A DNA stretch of 64,000 bases from Chitinophaga sp. YR573 (GTDB lineage: Bacteria; Bacteroidota; Bacteroidia; Chitinophagales; Chitinophagaceae): contig NZ_FOJF01000001.1 of assembly GCF_900110995.1 (NCBI RefSeq), positions 1,071,199 to 1,135,198 on the forward strand, given 5' to 3'. Below, one piece after another: positions 62,666 through 64,000 of the stretch (position 1 is the stretch's first letter; every line of letters begins with the position of its first letter). The notes beneath the pieces were generated by a model. That model ran no database searches. It was not told where the DNA came from and saw nothing but the letters and a program-made list of their open reading frames with translations. Made by a program: the position numbers and the translations under genes.

Positions 62666-64000
62666 TCATCTTAACAAGGTTACACTTCCATTCTTTGTAG
62701 CTGTAGTGCCGTCACTAAACTCTACGTTGATTACATAGGCATATGCATCCATAGGCTGAAGGGCTCCGTTGGAGACACCATTCCATCCTATAGCAGGATC
62801 ATTTGATTCAAACATCAGCCGACCCCAACGATTAAATATTTTTATACTAAACTTGGCGATACCAAAGCCTTTCACCACGAATACATCGTTCACACCATCC
62901 CTGTTGGGTGAGAAAGCAGAAGGAATATCGAACAATGGTATTACGATGGCACTTACCTGTTTGTGTACCGTATCCGTACATCCGGTGCGGTTAGTAGCAA
63001 TCAGGTATACATCGTATACGCCTGTTTTATTATACTGGTAAACAGGATTGGTTTCGTGAGATCCGTTACCGTCGCCAAATTCCCAGATGTAGCTGACTGC
63101 ATCAGCAGAAGACTGGTTCTGGAAAGTTATTGGCGTATTCTCTATCGGCTTAGTTGGTGAATAACTGAAGTCGGCCGTTGGCGGCGGGAATACATTGATC
63201 ACCTCTGTGACACTATCTATTTTGTTACAGGTATTATTATCTGTTACAACCAGACTAACCGTATAAGTGTTCGCATTCATGTAAACATGCGTAGGACTTA
63301 CATCTGTAGAGGTACTGCCATCACCAAAATCCCATGCAAAGGTTTCTCCGCCTTTACTGGTATTATCAAATGTAATAGTGGCAGGCACACAGGAGCTGTC
63401 CGGTGCTGTAAATGAAGCAACCACATTGGCGGCTACACGTAAGGTAACCGTATCTGTTTCCGGTGCGTTACAATAATTGCTGTCCACCAGCGTCAGTGTG
63501 GCATTGTATACCCCTTCCACCGCATATTGATGCGCATATGGGAAGTTAGCAGGGCCCACTGTTACAGGTGTTGTATTATCACCAAAATCAAGTACAAATG
63601 AATTGGACTGATAAGGTTTTGGCGGTGTACTGGTGAGATCAAATAAGTAACTCAGCGCCTGGCAGGGTGGCTGTCTGGCAGCTGTCAGATTAAATATCGC
63701 TTCATCTGTACGGATGCGCAGCAACAGCCTGGAAGTATCACAACCATTACAACTGGAAGGGTCACATTTTATCAGTGTCACTGTGTAATTACCCGAAGCA
63801 CTGTATGTATGCTGAATTGTATCGTTGGTGCCGGATACAATAGGAGAACCGTCTCCGAAATTCCATGTCCAGGTTACTGCAGGTGTTCCTGTAGTATCTA
63901 CAAAAGTGATAGTGGCAGGTACACAGTAATTCGTTTTACGGTCTTCTGTTTTGATACCTGCTTTTACACCATCCAGGTTAAACGCAATCTTCAGACAGCC
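62666..64000 (-). CDS. PKD-repeat T9SS type B cargo protein (C-terminal part, cut by window edge)
   Basis: The frame is open to the right edge (first codon at 64000), giving 444 codons of the C-terminal part. Four PKD domains are visible (WTWNFGDGSP near the edge, VLDFGDNTT, FAWDFGDGSTS, YIWEFGDGNG), followed by a type B sorting domain (IPSAFSPNRDGVNDVF, IKIFNRWGRLMFE, GWNGVSNG). The true start lies outside the window. Expected to be a surface adhesin exported by T9SS with the adjacent PorP/SprF. Confidence 0.9.
   Translation of the reverse strand, partial: GCLKIAFNLDGVKAGIKTEDRKTNYCVPATITFVDTTGTPAVTWTWNFGDGSPIVSGTNDTIQHTYSASGNYTVTLIKCDPSSCNGCDTSRLLLRIRTDEAIFNLTAARQPPCQALSYLFDLTSTPPKPYQSNSFVLDFGDNTTPVTVGPANFPYAHQYAVEGVYNATLTLVDSNYCNAPETDTVTLRVAANVVASFTAPDSSCVPATITFDNTSKGGETFAWDFGDGSTSTDVSPTHVYMNANTYTVSLVVTDNNTCNKIDSVTEVINVFPPPTADFSYSPTKPIENTPITFQNQSSADAVSYIWEFGDGNGSHETNPVYQYNKTGVYDVYLIATNRTGCTDTVHKQVSAIVIPLFDIPSAFSPNRDGVNDVFVVKGFGIAKFSIKIFNRWGRLMFESNDPAIGWNGVSNGALQPMDAYAYVINVEFSDGTTATKNGSVTLLR

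Noticed and set aside
1..64000. tRNA, rRNA or CRISPR elements
   Set aside because: No cloverleaf-like sequences, rRNA signatures or regularly spaced repeats were recognised anywhere in the window.

Overview
The window looks like chromosomal DNA from the phylum Bacteroidota, most probably a Chitinophaga-like member of the Chitinophagaceae (inferred from gene content, not tested). Supporting signs are two tandem SusC/SusD pairs, type IX secretion (T9SS) cargo with PKD repeats and type B or type A sorting domains next to PorP/SprF barrels, few Shine-Dalgarno sequences, and several TAnnTTTG -7 promoter boxes. No tRNA, rRNA, CRISPR array, complete insertion sequence or prophage was seen.

Layout. 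1-3.9 kb: tail of a histone-deacetylase-family gene, secreted proteins, and a sterol desaturase/NHL propeller operon. 3.9-6.1 kb: a visibly AT-rich patch with a VanW gene, a broken SGNH hydrolase tail and an MTHFR-like gene. 6.3-8.7 kb: a GH2 glycosidase, then a 590-base non-coding stretch with a perfect 45-bp hairpin. 8.7-15.2 kb: an S24/LexA-like repressor, a small membrane protein, SdpI, DNA polymerase IV and a short DnaE-type polymerase, which look like a damage-inducible mutasome. 15.2-18.0 kb: aspartokinase, a malate/lactate dehydrogenase-family enzyme and a DUF3467 protein. 18.1-28.0 kb: two susC-susD pairs, the upstream one with an unusual leader. 28.2-43.9 kb: an HhH/beta-barrel pair and housekeeping genes (dNK, trpS, gatC, ABC ATPases, cobalamin adenosyltransferase, lolD, fabI, recN, zinc ribbon, Nif3, M32 peptidase). 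44.1-51.0 kb: a 1624-residue PKD adhesin with its PorP/SprF partner, a peroxiredoxin and a tiny protein that is almost only a T9SS sorting domain. 51.1-60.7 kb: methyltransferases, grpE-dnaJ, a VWA protein, hpt, a LysM glucosaminidase and a LOG-family protein. 61.0-64.0 kb: a second PKD/type B cargo gene, running off the end, with its own PorP/SprF and a small barrel protein.

How the genes work together. The clearest functional unit is the repressor plus dinB-dnaE: both promoters carry related TTAGT/ACTAA palindromes, which suggests autoregulation and co-control. The two cargo/PorP units are self-contained T9SS export modules. The SusCD pairs have no adjacent glycosidase or sigma/anti-sigma pair, so their substrate cannot be read from context. 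The most unusual non-coding structures are the 93-base hairpin at 8460-8552, the duplicated start region and short leader ORF before the upstream susC gene, and a 35-nt hairpin repeat flanking 54.3-57.2 kb.
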